64,000 bases of DNA from Chlorops oryzae (GCA_020466095.1 CM035806.1:62330639-62394638), one strand, 5' to 3'; positions 1-11,260 are shown, counted from the first letter of the stretch. Notes: generated by a model from the sequence alone, not told the origin. A program made the numbers and translations.

Positions 1-388
1 GCGAAAACCTGATTTTCACTATTTTGAATTGAGTATTTCACAGCTAAACAAAATGTCCTCTAAGGGTTAAAATTTGATCAAGACCACCATCCGCGAAATT
101 CGCGAAAATTTGATTTTCACTATTTTGAATTGAGTATTTCGCAGCTAGACATATTGTCCTCTAACGGTTAAAATTTGACCATGACCACCATTCGCGAAAT
201 TTTTTTGCTTAATAATAATCTCGAGTTTTAGAACCTAAATCGAAGTACAGATAAGTTATAAATAGATATCCAAGCTAGAACAACGAAAACGGCAGGAATT
301 TTCGTTAAGGTAATGTTTTAACATATTTTAGGCTGAGGAAAAGGTATGTGTGCAATCGGCTTTGCCGATGTAAACTTCTTTACTTGTT
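1..388 (-). mobile_element. Helentron-like non-autonomous element (family A), cut by the window edge
   Basis: The left end holds about two units of the same 101-bp repeat that is arrayed at 10.6-11.2 kb, in the opposite orientation. It then runs through a region conserved in all three family-A copies to the terminus near 360-388, where a short hairpin (ATCGGCTTTGCCGAT) precedes ACTTGTT. In the DINE/INE-1/mini-me group, read in the other direction, elements start with ACAAGTAA followed by such a hairpin. The copy has no coding capacity and its other end lies outside the window. Confidence 0.7.
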
Positions 389-1934
389 TAAATTTATTTG
401 TTCAAAAGAAAGACAACGTTATATATGAAAACAACGCTAGGAATTCGTAGAAGGTACCAAGGCAAGAACAAAACAATCGGACTTCTCGCCTCAACACATT
501 GAGAAGTGTTTTTCATTTTGGTTGTTTTTCGGCCGTCCCCGCTTGTCTATATGCGCTTGTCTCTCGATTGCGTGACATGTGTGAATTTGTGTGTGCGCCC
601 ATAGCCATACGTAAATTTGTATTTGGATGTTTGGATATTTTCTTGTCTTGCTTGTGAAGAGACGATTGAGACGATTTGCTTTATCATGAGAGCGAACTCT
701 CCGCTCTAAACCGGTTTGAACTTTTGTGCATTGGAATGAGTTTGTGTGTCGCGTAAATTGAACGATGAATATGTTGAACGCACATTGAAATCACAGGGAT
801 CAGATTTTCGATTTTCGAGAGTCCAACCATCGATTTAATAGACGTTATCACGTCAAAATTCAATCAACTTGCTGTAATGCATTAATACCTCCGTTGTTTC
901 ATACAACAAAACAATCTAACAAAGTTTGGTTAAGTGTTAATATTTTGGTGATTACTATAACGTAACAGTGAAACAAAAGTTTGTTTAAAATTTAATATTA
1001 CGAACTTTTTCCAAATTTTGTAAATTGTTTGAAATTTTTAATTAGGTCAATTAAAATGTCAATGATGTTAATAGGAATTTTTCGTAGTCAGTTTTTCTGT
1101 GTACTACGAATGCTTTTGTACAATACACAAAATTTTGCGTGCCTCATACTTTCGTACTATGTTATGTACGAAAGTTTCGTTTAATTTACGAACCATTTCG
1201 TTGCTCAAAATCACAAAAATTTTCGTACAGTGTCGTTATGTTTACGTGGTGTTTATTTTGAGTGCATGGCTATTCTTTCTTAGTCCCCTACAACCTTCTA
1301 TGTTTTGCTGCCAAATTTCTACGAATGCTTCATCCGCAGCCGCACTTCCACGCACTTCGAGATCGTTTCATTTTTGCTAAATATTAAAATCAAAATTATT
1401 TTGGCCCTGAATAAAATGAAGCAAAACTTACCAATTTGTACAAGTGCCGCAAGATGAAAGAAAATATAAAAAAAAAAAAAAACGTGGAAACGAAAGGAAA
1501 CGAGCTGTGCTGCCACATATTCGCTCTGTCAAATAGTTCGAAACATACAATTTTTCGAGCTGCAGAGCTGCATTCGCCTAAATGCTACATTGCAGAAGCA
1601 CTGACTTGCATTTAGTTAAAAATTTTGTATGGTTTAATGTACGTTTAAAGTGAAATTTAGAGATAAATGGGCTAAATTCACATTTAGGGCTTAGCATGAA
1701 CCAACTATAATAACTAAAAACTAAAGGCTGGATGACATGTTTATACACATATTTATATATGAAAAAAGCTTTTTAGGGTGTATGGGAGGTGGTTGGAAGG
1801 CGTGGCCGATTTTTATGAAATCCTCAGGGTGGGTTAAAATTGTTATTTTTTAGATGTGGGATAAATCTTAAAACGTTTCGATAAAAGTTTTATTTGAGAA
1901 AAACTTTTTGGGGTGTATGGGAGGTGGGTGAGAC
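389..1934. other. Gene-free stretch
   Basis: I see no coding region, RNA gene or clear transposon ends here. The longest open frames are short and of low complexity. A motif GGTGTATGGGAGGTGG occurs twice, near 1,777 and 1,912, suggesting a small local duplication next to the BEL gag remnant. Confidence 0.5.
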
Positions 1935-2135
1935 GACTTGCAACGGTCGACGGAGATGCAGACGGTTCTACATGATTATGCATAGCTCTACGAGCTTGAC
2001 TTCAATTTGTGGGTGTGGAATTCGAAGGCTTGTTTGGAGGTTTACCGGGTTCTTAATGAAGGAGGGTGTGCCAGCAGCATTTGTTACACGAGTAGGAACT
2101 TGGACAATCTTTGAGGAGACGAGAATAGGCTAAGC

Positions 2136-2706
2136 CAGGGGTTCCCAAACTTTTTCGGCCGCGGAGCCCTTGAAAGACATTAAAATTTTTGAGGAGCCCC
2201 AGCCTAATTTGTTACATATGGCACTATTCACCGGCAATAAATAGTTCCCATACCATTGGGACCTTTGTGGCATTGATGATGAAAATGTATAACGAAATAA
2301 AGGATACAATTTTTTATTTTAAAAGTTAAATTATTTTTTAACAATGATCAACAAAATAATGAAAAACTTGAAACATTTTTCTGTTAAACAAATAAGTTAA
2401 ACAAAAAATAAAAATTATTGATAAAATAATTGACGTGAAGAATGAAATTGTTTCTTTTTCTGACAAATCGCTTTTATGTCCGGTGCTATCGATGATAGTT
2501 GGAAGGTTCAATATTGAGTTTGCTGCAGGATTTCGTTTTTATTGATGCGTAGCATGAAAAGCCGAACTCACAAATATGTGGTAGCGAAGGAAAGAAAGAT
2601 CTGTATTGCTTTCTTCCCAAAGTCTATTAAAAAAAAATAAAGCATACATTATAAAATTTGTTAGCGGAGCCCTGGGGCTTCGCAAAGCACACTTTGGGAA
2701 CCGCTG
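2136..2706. mobile_element. Non-autonomous hAT element (MITE)
   Basis: The termini are CAGGGGTTCCCAAACTTT and the inverted CAGCGGTTCCCAAAGT, of the type found in many animal hAT elements. The flanks GGCTAAGC (2128-2135) and GGCTAGCA (2707-2714) are a decayed 8-bp target duplication. Inner arms repeat GCGGAGCCC. The body is 571 bp, AT-rich and non-coding. It lies in the zinc-knuckle part of the BEL gag remnant. Confidence 0.8.
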
Positions 2707-3484
2707 GGCTAGCAGTTAATGCTTCAGTTTTGTTTTTTGACGACGTCCGAACGTTGATTAAGGTTCATTTTTTGAAACTTCGCACATTGCCGTAAACCGT
2801 GGCCTTGATTGGAAAACAATTTTCACGAGGGCTGACGTTGAGCCGCAGTGGGAGATGTCGGCGTCGACTACGGGTGATCTTGGGCCACCGAACTGCCCGC
2901 TTGAAGAAATGCTGCACTACGTATGTCGGAAACCATTTCTAAAGTTTGAAAACTCATTGTGAAGAATTCATCCAATTATAACCAAGACGTAATCTCGGTT
3001 TTACAACGGACAGACTGTTCCCATAACCCTAAAGTGAGGTCTGGAAACCGTGTGGAGCAAAGATACACAAATATTCGATCCCAGTTTGAAATTTTAATTT
3101 GAAAACACTTCAACGCTGAGTTCAGTGGCGGACTTTTCCATAGGCGCACTTGGCGCTCGCCTGGGGCCACAGAATCGAAGGGGCCTCATAAATTTCGCGT
3201 TTAAGAAGCTAAACATCAAAAGTATTCTAGGTAAATATTGATTCAATCAAAGTTGTGCAGCGATGCCAATTTATCGAGCTTAGTTGGCGCTTTTTAGCCG
3301 CTTTCTGCTAAAAAGCGCTAGAATATAGAGCCTTTTCGCTTAAAAGCGTCCACGAAGCTCGATAAGTTAACATCGCTGGAGTTGCGCAACTGGGCGAATA
3401 ATCGATAACTCTGAGTGAACGCTGATAAGTATCTGTTTTTGATATTAATATGGACTATTTTAAAGATACAATTAAACATTTTAT

Positions 3485-5635
3485 CTTCTTCTTCTTGCGT
3501 GTTTACCTATCCCGGTCTTTCCCGGGGTCCGCAAAACGCGACCAGTTCCTCCATTTTGTTCTGTCGGTTGCATCATCCGAGGTAAGTCCTAGTCTCTTGG
3601 TCCCATTTTATTGTGTCCATCCAGCGCTGTGTCGGACGCCCCCGTTTTCTGCAACCTTGGATTTCCAGTGCGTAGCCTTTCTTTGCCAAAGTCTCCTCAT
3701 TTGCTCTCAGGACGTGTCTATACCAGTGTAGCCTTGCTTCTCGCATTTTCCCAATAATTGGCGCAACTCCATAGCGTCTACGGATGTATACTGTTGTGAG
3801 TTATGCTTTCTGAACAGAAAAACAGCAAACGACAACGCTACTTCGGCACAGAGTCGAAATCATCTACAACTTCATTTTATCGGACGAGCAAATGACAATT
3901 TCGAAGACAACCATTTCAACAATTTCTGATACAATGCAACACCTTTTCTTCAACAAGACGCAAATTGACACAGCGTTAATTTCAAGCATCAGAACAATGA
4001 TAACAATAATCTTGCTGCCAAGAAGTAATAAAATCAACAATTAAAACATCGGCAAGCCAACAGTGTCACCAACAAATACGTGCCATCATCACCACGATGG
4101 GCACGATTTCTTCAAAGGGGGAGGGATGTTGTGAGTTATGCTCAAACATTTCGTATTACCTGTCCCCTCTTTCCTCCGCCACTGTACATTAAAAACCAAC
4201 AGTGGAATTGCGCAAGTAAATAACAACAACAAAGAACAAGCACCAGCGCAATAACCGAGAAATGATCGAGTAAGCAGAATTGCAGCCACGAACGAATACT
4301 AAAGCACCAGTCGCGGTAATATGCAACTCATCATTATTATGTAGGTCGAATGTTCTGAGGTAATATCGAGAACGGACCTACGACAACATTCAAGCGACCG
4401 AAGAAAGTGCATGAAGTCAAAGGGTCGCTGAGAAAGCACCAAATCAGCATTTTGTTCTTATAAAAGCGGAGCTCGAATCCATGGAAAGGCAGATTGATCT
4501 TTACGTTATTTACGAAGACATCTCAGCTCTATCGCACGTACTTACCAAGAAGCCACGACGATTGTAGTTCAATAGTAGGAATAGGGAAGTTTTCGAGTAT
4601 TTAAAAGGAGCTAGGATACATAAGAAACCTTTGTTAGACATAAGGATTGATATTTATTAAATAAAAGGATTGCAAACTGACAATCTCATCATTTATTTAA
4701 AGGAATACAGGATTGTATGACGTGCGTACCTATCAAAGTGCCACGGCGTCATACCTTTTAATCCCCGTATCCCAACAATACGTTTGGAACATGATCAAGA
4801 CGAGTGAGTCCGGATATCCAGCGAAGCATCTTTGTTTCCATAACACTAACCTTTCTTTCTGCTACTTTCGTTGCTGGTAGACATTCGGTACTATAAAGAG
4901 CGACTGGCCTGATGACTGTGCGGTAAATTTTAAATTTTAAGCGATCGCTTATCTTTTTATCGCATATAACACCAGTCGTCGAACGCCACTTGAGCCAAGC
5001 AGCGTTAAATCTCTCAATAACTTCGCGAGTGATCGTCCCGTCAGCAGAACGTCGACCCAAGATATTTAAATTTTTCCGTCCTTGGTAGGTCAGTGTTATT
5101 TATTTTGATGGTCCCTGCTTTGCAATTGTCTGTTGTCATGTATTCTGTTTTCCCGACATTCAAACGTTGTCCAAACATAGACAATCTATCATGCCAGTCT
5201 TGTACTTGTTGCTGTAAGTTGTTTTCATTGGTTGAGGCAAGAAGAACGTCATCTGCATATAGTAACGTCCAGGGAGGTGATATTTGTAGGTCTTCAGTAA
5301 TTGAATCCATAACTAATATGAACAAAAGAGGAGATAGAGCTGATCCTTGGTGAACGCCTACAGATATTGAAAATTCAGATGAAATTCCGGCAGCAGAATG
5401 CACTCCACTTTTGGGATTTGCATACAGAAGTTTTACCCACATAATAACTTCTTCCGGCACCAAGTGTTTTCTCAAAGCATACCAAATGAGATCATCAGGA
5501 ACGCGATCAAATGCCTTTTCTAAATCAAGGAAGGCCATACGAAGTGGTACTTGTTTTTCCCTGTGTTTTTCTATTAAAAGTCGAGCGGCATGAATTGCAT
5601 CGGTGGTGCCACAGTTTTTAACGAACCCAGCTTGC
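3485..5635 (-). pseudogene. RTE-clade LINE, 5'-truncated reverse transcriptase
   Basis: A 15-bp duplication AATTAAACATTTTAT (3470-3484 and 5636-5650) bounds the insertion, and the minus-strand 3' end is an (AAG)n tail. Coding runs from 5635 leftward: FVKNCGTTDAIHAARLLIEK, a LDLEKAFDRVP block, HQGSALSPLLFILVMD, and the RT catalytic motif LLYADDVLLA. The C-terminal domain follows (RWISGLTRLDHVPN). Coding resumes beyond a 986-bp LTR insertion with RRRYGVAPIIGKMREARLHWY and RKRGRPTQRWMDTIKW. A frameshift lies near 5040-5090 and further lesions near the 3' end. The endonuclease half was never copied, the usual 5' truncation. Confidence 0.85.
3792..4777 (+). mobile_element. Internally deleted gypsy-type LTR element with one full LTR
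   Basis: The insert begins TGTTGTGAGTTATGCT and ends CCCAACA, flanked by a 4-bp ATAC duplication (3788-3791 and 4778-4781). The first 16 bp repeat the start of the LTR at 4127-4777, so nearly all of the 5' LTR and the internal region has been lost. About 310 bp of 3' internal sequence and a polypurine tract at 4113-4126 (AAAGGGGGAGGGA) remain before the 651-bp 3' LTR. The layout resembles the LTR at 62.3 kb (AAATAAAAG and a TATCCCAACA end), so the two are probably relatives. It sits inside the RTE element. Confidence 0.75.
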
Positions 5636-5650
5636 AATTAAACATTTTAT

Positions 5651-5966
5651 ATGCTATGTAAAGGAAAAAAATATCAGTGATCCTGTTGGTATGTACAAAT
5701 GAATTATCGGAGGTCTGCAATCTGTCTTCCCCAATGTAGAAACTATTTCAAGAATTTTTTTAACTATACCTGTTTGCAATTCTAGTGGTGAACGTTCCTT
5801 TTCCGTTTTAAAAAGATTAAAAAACTATTTGAGGAATTCACTGTCACAAACACATTAATCTGAATTATCGATACTATGTATTGAAAATGATTTAACACAA
5901 TCACTGGATTATGAAAACGTAAATGGCGTTTTCGCTAAACGTAAAGCTCGAAGAGTTGTCTTATAA
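5651..5966 (+). pseudogene. hAT transposase C-terminal dimerisation region, broken
   Basis: A frame beginning before the LINE insertion (3450-3484) resumes at 5651. From 5727 it carries the hAT dimerisation signature: SGERSFSVLKRLKNYLR, then a LSILCIEN-type helix and a KARR tail ending at a stop at 5964-5966. In-frame stops occur near 5698 and in the dimerisation segment near 5855, so no protein can be made. The pattern resembles the ZMYM/TTF-type hAT group. The catalytic part is absent. Confidence 0.75.
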
Positions 5967-7020
5967 AGTACGGAAATTATTGTAATGGACAGTGGTTAAA
6001 AGCTAAAAAAAAATCCGAACTAAAGAACATAATTTATTGTGAACTTGAATGTAACTTTCTTAATCAAGTGATTAAATGAAATATTTAAGAACTAATTTTT
6101 CTAAAAAAAAAGTCCTTAGAATAAAAAAACCTAGAAACTTTTTTTGACTGTTGTGCTAATTTAAGAAATGGTAGGGAGGGTGGCCACTTCATTTATGCGC
6201 CTGGGGCCTCGAACATGTGAAGTCCGCCACTGGATGAGATACAATTATTTATTGCTCTTTGCAATGATTTAATCTGTTGCCCGGATTCATGTGCGACAAT
6301 GGGTATATTAAGCAATGTTTTTAATTGGCTATTAACGAGGTTGCGCTTATTCTCATATCGATCCTGGAGATTTTGCCACGCTTGGGCAAATCCATCATTG
6401 GTTAATGGAGATTTACGCACGATCTCATTGGCTTCTCCTCGAGTTTTTAAATTTAAATGGAAGAGCTTCTCCACCGACGAGAGACGAGCATTATCAGCGT
6501 ACAATGCGGAAAACATGTCACGAAAACTGGGCCACGACACATAGCCACCTTGAAAAATGGGCGTGTCGCATGGTGGCAATAGTACAGAGTGAATCGCCTG
6601 CATTGAGGGTTCGTTGAAAGCTGACGTGGTTTGACGAATTAACCGTTCCTCTTCACTAATCTTCCGCTTCATGCTCAATGCAGTTCTGAGATATGCACAC
6701 TCCAAAAATTTTTGGTGTAAAGCCTAAACTTATTTAAACTAATTCATAGTTTAGGGTTCACGCATACTAAAATTAGTTTAGAATTTAAACTTTTCAAAAT
6801 TATCAAAGGTTTTCACACCGAAAATATTTTCTTTTAAGCTTTTTTTGTTATAAACCGAAATTTTTAAACTAATATGACTTCCAGACTGTCAACTTAAAAT
6901 CTGAATTAAGCTCCTTAAGTTGAATTTAGAAAATACCCTTTCAGACTGTAAATTCTGAGCTTACGAGCTCACACGCCTGTTCGAACTTAAATTAGATGTT
7001 TGCTTTGATTGATCGAAAAT

Positions 7021-7092
7021 ATATCGTGGTATAGTGGATAGGCCTTCGCCTTGGAACCCGGAAGGCTGAGGTTCGAATCCGGGCGCAAACAA
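7021..7092 (+). repeat. tRNA-derived sequence with pol III A and B boxes (SINE head or tRNA pseudogene)
   Basis: An A-box-like TGGTATAGTGG (7027-7037) and a perfect B box GGTTCGAATCC (7070-7080) are spaced as in a tRNA. No 7-bp acceptor stem closes the molecule and the anticodon arm cannot be folded properly, so it is not a working tRNA gene. It could be the 5' head of a SINE. A T-rich stretch follows at about 7113. Confidence 0.5.
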
Positions 7093-7137
7093 GATTAATT
7101 GGGGAGAAAGATATTTTTTTATTTTTATTATTAAAAC

Positions 7138-8067
7138 CATACAATACTACAAGCGACACTTCCCAAAATCACTAAGACGGGTGAGGGGAGCTTGTATAAA
7201 CCGACTTTGCCCATTCACAATCTGACTTTGCCCAAAGTTAACACATTCACATAAAATAAACTGACTTTCACCACGATTTGTGTATATATGAACTCACACA
7301 TCGACATTACAATCTGACTTTCAACACAGCAGAGCTCAATGCTTATTACCCTCTAGGAAGCGTGAGGTATACTACCCGGATGCAACTAGTACTTTCACCA
7401 AAACTAAAGAACTAGTGCAAAGGGGAGTAAAGCATCGTATAAAGCTCCGACTAGTATTGCATGGAAAAATGGTTTTTCGTGTCAGTAATAAGAGCTGCCA
7501 TTATATAGTTGTTGCAAAGAGCGTTGGTGCTCCGAAATCAAAAATAAAATGTATCTTTATATATTACAAATATTTTTGTAAATAAAACAAACACGAAAAA
7601 TAATTCGTTGTCTTTTAAATATTGCGTATTGGACGCTAAAAAATTTTATAACAAAAATAACCAAAAAACCACAAAATATGGTCAATAATCTTTCAAAGGA
7701 ACTAGTGTTTTACTATACCCAATTTACCCAATTGGTTCCCAAATCACTAAAAAAGCGTTAGTTCAAGTGTACAATTAGTGATTTTTAGCCCACACGCAAT
7801 GTTAATTTTGTACAGAGTAATACATAACCAGGGGTATAAAGAAGAACCAGTGCTGGTAAAATTAGAACTAGTAAAACGCTAGAGCTTAAGTACTCATACT
7901 TCCTGCAGGGCTGTTGAACTGTTCACCACAGCAGTCGTTGACAAAACTCTATCTTTTTCAGTCGCACTCATGTAAACTGTTCTCTGTCTCTATCGCACCC
8001 GCATATTCTTATCATATCTACAAGCAAATTCAAAAAATGTAGAGAGTGTCGCTTGTAGTATTGTATG
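7138..8067. mobile_element. Uncharacterised 930-bp DNA element with perfect 23-bp inverted ends
   Basis: Positions 7138-7160 (beginning CATACAATACTACAAG) are the exact reverse complement of 8045-8067. Both sides are flanked by an identical 8-bp sequence ATTAAAAC (7130-7137 and 8068-8075). An 8-bp duplication fits hAT or P superfamilies, but the ends do not start with CAG or TAG. The body has repeats built on CTGACTTT and ACTAGT but no long ORF, so it is non-autonomous. Perfect ends imply a fairly recent insertion. Confidence 0.75.
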
Positions 8068-8526
8068 ATTAAAACAAACGAAAATTCACTTCACCTCTAA
8101 AGATTTGAAAAAAGAAGCAAACAGGTAATTTCATCGTTGTCAAAAAAGGTAGTGAAATGTAAGGGTTGCAGCAACGAATGCCTAAACTCATGAGTTTATT
8201 TCTGAATTTAAATACCCAAAACTCAGTTTAAACTCACTACTAAAGTCTACTTAAGGCACTAAATTCAGTTTAACGCAATAGTCTGAAAACCATAAAGAAA
8301 CGTATATTTTAAACCAATTAAAGATATGAATTTATTTTACACCAAAATTGTATAGAGTTTAAACTATTTTTTGGTTTAAAACTATAGCAACCGTCTGCTC
8401 TCGCAACGCAAAAAAACAACAAAAAACGGTTGGTTTGCTCTTTTGCCTCTCCTCCCTTTCACTTTTCTTTGTAAAGTTTACTGAAACAATTGCAGCTTGC
8501 TAAATTTAAGGCATTGCATTGAATTC

Positions 8527-9186
8527 ACGAGTGCCAAAGTGAATTGAATATGGAATTATTTATCATGAATACGGATTTGGAAATAGTAATTCACGTCAAA
8601 TATGAGCCGTTTATTTTAAAAGTGGCATAAGTCACTTTTTCAAAAAAATCGAGTTAATGGCAACACTAAATACCATTGAACGGTATAAGTAAATCTTCTC
8701 GAAAGTTAGCATCCATATTTTTAAACGTGTTAAAACGCAAACCCTTAAATATCTCGACTTAAAAAAAAAGTGACTTATGCCACTTTCAAAATAAACGGCT
8801 CATATGATGACATTTAATCGAAGTGTGTAGAAATTAAAAATTTTTCAAGTGATGATTGTGGTTTATCGTACATGGACTTTGTACCTACTATCAGGTAATT
8901 ATAAATTATTTTATTGCTGGAGATTTGATCAAAATGGACTTCACAAAATATGCTTACATGATCAGTTTTTATTTTCAGTTCTAGAAAATTGCGGAATTCC
9001 CCTAGAAGAATTCGATTTCTTTGTCAACGTTAACGACATAAGAATTGATGAAGACGTATTTTTAGATCTAATTTTGGAGCCATATTAACATCCAAACTAT
9101 CTGCTGAAGGTCATAAAGAAGTGCCAAATGCAAAATCACAACATGTCAAACGCGTTACTCCAGTCTTTGATCTCATCACCTTACAG
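8527..9186 (+). pseudogene. Decayed small spliced gene of unknown function, interrupted by a MITE
   Basis: Sequence beginning with ATG near 8546 reads for about 17 codons into the MITE at 8603-8802. Past the MITE a short coding-like stretch continues to a donor at 8895 (CAGGTAATT). After an 84-bp intron with a pyrimidine-rich acceptor (8978) the frame LENCGIPLEEFDFFVNVNDI runs to a stop at 9088. A second frame is open from there to another donor-like CAG/GTAAAA at 9186. I do not recognise the protein. A beta-grasp (PB1 or ubiquitin-like) N-terminus is only a guess. Frame changes suggest a relic. Confidence 0.3.
8603..8802. mobile_element. Foldback MITE with TA duplication
   Basis: Arms starting TGAGCCGTTTATTTT and containing AGTGGCATAAGTCAC are inverted repeats of about 45 bp at each end. 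TA flanks both sides. The 200-bp body is non-coding. Size, long arms and TA target suggest a Tc1/mariner-derived MITE. It cuts into the decayed gene described at 8527-9186. Confidence 0.75.
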
Positions 9187-10417
9187 GTAAAATGCACTTA
9201 TTGAGCTCTCAAAGTGCGAGGCCGCTGCGTTGGATAGAATATTTTGCATACTTTTGTAGTGGCCTCTTGGTGACGGCTCCTAGTATTGAAGATATTTCAG
9301 AGTCTGAAATGTGTTGCCAAATAAATTACATAAGTTTAGAAAGCCATACTATCTATATTCTTTGTACAAAATTTATGACTTAAGTGATTTCCACAACTGG
9401 TTTTAGCTTATTAAAACAAACGAAAAATGTGTTTTAGGTTTCGCAAACTTTAAAAATATCAAATCATATCAGCTTATTACATCTCAAAAAAAAAAAAAAA
9501 AACAATAAAATGTTTATACTAAGAAAAACCTTATAAATATTTACGTATAAAGATGATATCTACATATACTTAAGAATGGCTTTTTATTGTTAAATGCCAA
9601 CATTAATTAAAATAAATCTTCTAAGATTGAAAACAAATTGCAAAACAATTTCACAATATTTTCAGCATTATTATAATTATATAAACTATAAAGGTGTAAA
9701 ACCTGTGTAAACTATTTTTGTTATCAATTGTACGCGACAAATGGTATAAATCACCTTTATAATATCATCTACAATTTATAACATTCATCGTTTAAATTTT
9801 TATAATTGGCGATGGTTAACATTTTAAACTAATTTCGTGTGGATTTATATACAAACCATTTTGGCTTACTTTTTACTCCAAAACTTTTTGGAATGGATCA
9901 TAGCACTAATTGTAGGCCGCTTTGATGACATCAATCCCTACGCCATCTGTCCCCGATTACTGATTCTCCCCCACTCTTATGCTAATTTTATGGGCCTCTT
10001 TCGTTGCAACCAACTCATCTTCTAACTCCGTTAATATCATATCTAGCATACATTTATCTGAGTGAACCTCTATGTCAAATTTTTCAGTAAATTCTACCAA
10101 ATTGTTCATTAACCGCATAAGTCACTGTCGTTGCCATATTGAAGATTTAAATTCGTTTTCAAAGCACAATTCGGAAAGGTGCGTGGCCAGACCTTGGCCC
10201 CGAATAAAATGGGTGACACTGTAAATAATGGCTTGGAAACTTAGATTTTTCGAGTAGGCCGTGGCAAACCAAAAAAAAAAAAAAAAAAATAATGGACGAG
10301 ATCCAGCTTATTTGTTTTCGACGTGAAGTGGAGAAAAAAATGCAGAAATTGAAAAAAAAATAAATTAAATATTTGTAGTGGGCGGAATTTATTTTTTAAA
10401 CTTGTTTATCAAATAAG
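9187..10417. other. Gene-free AT-rich stretch
   Basis: Only short AT-rich open frames, poly-A runs (near 9,487 and 10,270) and no transposon ends that I can define. Nothing here supports a gene. Confidence 0.5.
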
Positions 10418-10604
10418 ACAAGTAAAGAAGTTTACATCGGCAAAGCCGATTGCACACATACCTTTTCCTCAGCCTAAAATATGTTAAAACATTACCTTAA
10501 CGAAAATTCCTGCCGTTTTCGTTGTTCTAGCTTGGATATCTATTTATACCTTATCTGTACTTCGATTTAGGTTCTAAAACTCGAGATTATTATTAAGCAA
10601 AAAA

Positions 10605-11260
10605 ATTTCGCGAATGGTGGTCATGGTCAAATTTTAACCGTTAGAGGACAATATGTCTAGCTGCGAAATACTCAATTCAAAATAGTGAAAATCAAATTTT
10701 CGCGAATTTCGCGGATGGTGGTCTTGATCACATTTTAACCCTTAGAGGAAATTTAGTTTAGCTGCGAAATACTCACTTCAAAATAGTGAAAATCAAATTT
10801 TCGCGAATTTCGCGGATGGTGGTCTTGATCAAATTTTAACCCTTAGAGGACATTTTGTTTAGCTGTGAAATACTCAATTCAAAATAGTGAAAATCAGGTT
10901 TTCGCGAATTTCGCGGATGGTGGTCTTGATCAAATTTTAACCCTTAGAGGACATTTTGTTTAACTGCGAAATACTCAATTCAAAATAGTGAAAATCAAAT
11001 TTTCCCGAATTTCGCGGATGGTGGTCTTGATCAAATTTTAACCCTTAGAGGAAATTTAGTTTAGCTGCGAAATACTCACTTCAAAATAGTGAAAATCAAA
11101 TTTTCGCGAATTTCGCGGATGGTGGTCTTGATCAAATTTTAACCCTTAGAGGACATTTTGTTTAGCTGCGAAATACTCAATTCAAAATAGTGAAAATCAA
11201 TTTTTGCGAATTTCGCGAAATGTGGTCATGGTCAAAATTTATCCATAATGGACGACTTTA
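10605..11260 (+). repeat. 101-bp tandem array inside the Helentron
   Basis: The motif CGGATGGTGGTC recurs at about 10611, 10712, 10813, 10914, 11015 and 11116, with a diverged last unit at 11216, giving a steady 101-bp period (last step 100). Each unit contains CGCGAATTTCGCG, a short palindrome. The copy at 13.3 kb has only about two units, so the array expands and contracts between copies. Confidence 0.9.

Larger units (their letters stand above)
3123..6232 (+). mobile_element. hAT element, 3.1 kb, itself host to an RTE LINE
   Basis: Inverted ends CAGTGGCGGACTT and AAGTCCGCCACTG are followed inward by GGGGCC-rich sequence typical of hAT ends. Flanking 8-mers GCTGAGTT and GATGAGAT agree at 6 of 8 positions and replace a single copy in the BEL gag, so the duplication is old but recognisable. 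The only coding relic is the C-terminal transposase segment at 5651-5966. The rest of the transposase is missing, which makes this a deletion derivative. A LINE occupies 3485-5635. Confidence 0.8.
1935..6705 (-). pseudogene. BEL/Pao gag remnant in three pieces
   Basis: Read on the minus strand, three blocks join into one BEL gag. Block 6705-6233 carries the DUF1759-type region (WPSFRDMFSALY, VEKLFHLNLKTRGEA, RYENKRNLVNSQLKTL). Block 3122-2715 continues with the matching downstream segment (WDRIFVYLCSTRFPDLTLGLWEQS) and a decayed zinc-knuckle region. Block 2127-1935 has a second knuckle (KDCPSSYSCNKC). The intact-looking gag at 39.2 kb has the same motifs in the same order. The gaps are exactly the two hAT elements at 2136-2706 and 3123-6232. 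Several stop codons lie in the left half, so the copy is dead. No LTRs of its own were found. Confidence 0.8.
6708..8390. mobile_element. Probable AT-rich inverted-repeat DNA element
   Basis: TTTTGGTGTAAA at 6710-6721 recurs inverted at 8337-8348. Both arms contain repeated TTTAAACT and CTTAAGT-type motifs over about 250 bp. A related inverted scrap lies near 18,280-18,345. The ends are imperfect and I cannot define a target duplication, so the limits are approximate. It contains the tRNA-like sequence at 7.0 kb and the insertion at 7138-8067. No coding region is visible. Confidence 0.45.

Noticed and set aside
7021..7092. A functional tRNA gene
   Set aside because: The B box is perfect but there is no acceptor stem and no sound anticodon or T stem.
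10605..11260. CRISPR-like array (regular 101-bp spacing)
   Set aside because: The whole unit is repeated with no unique spacers, in a eukaryotic transposon; it is a tandem array.
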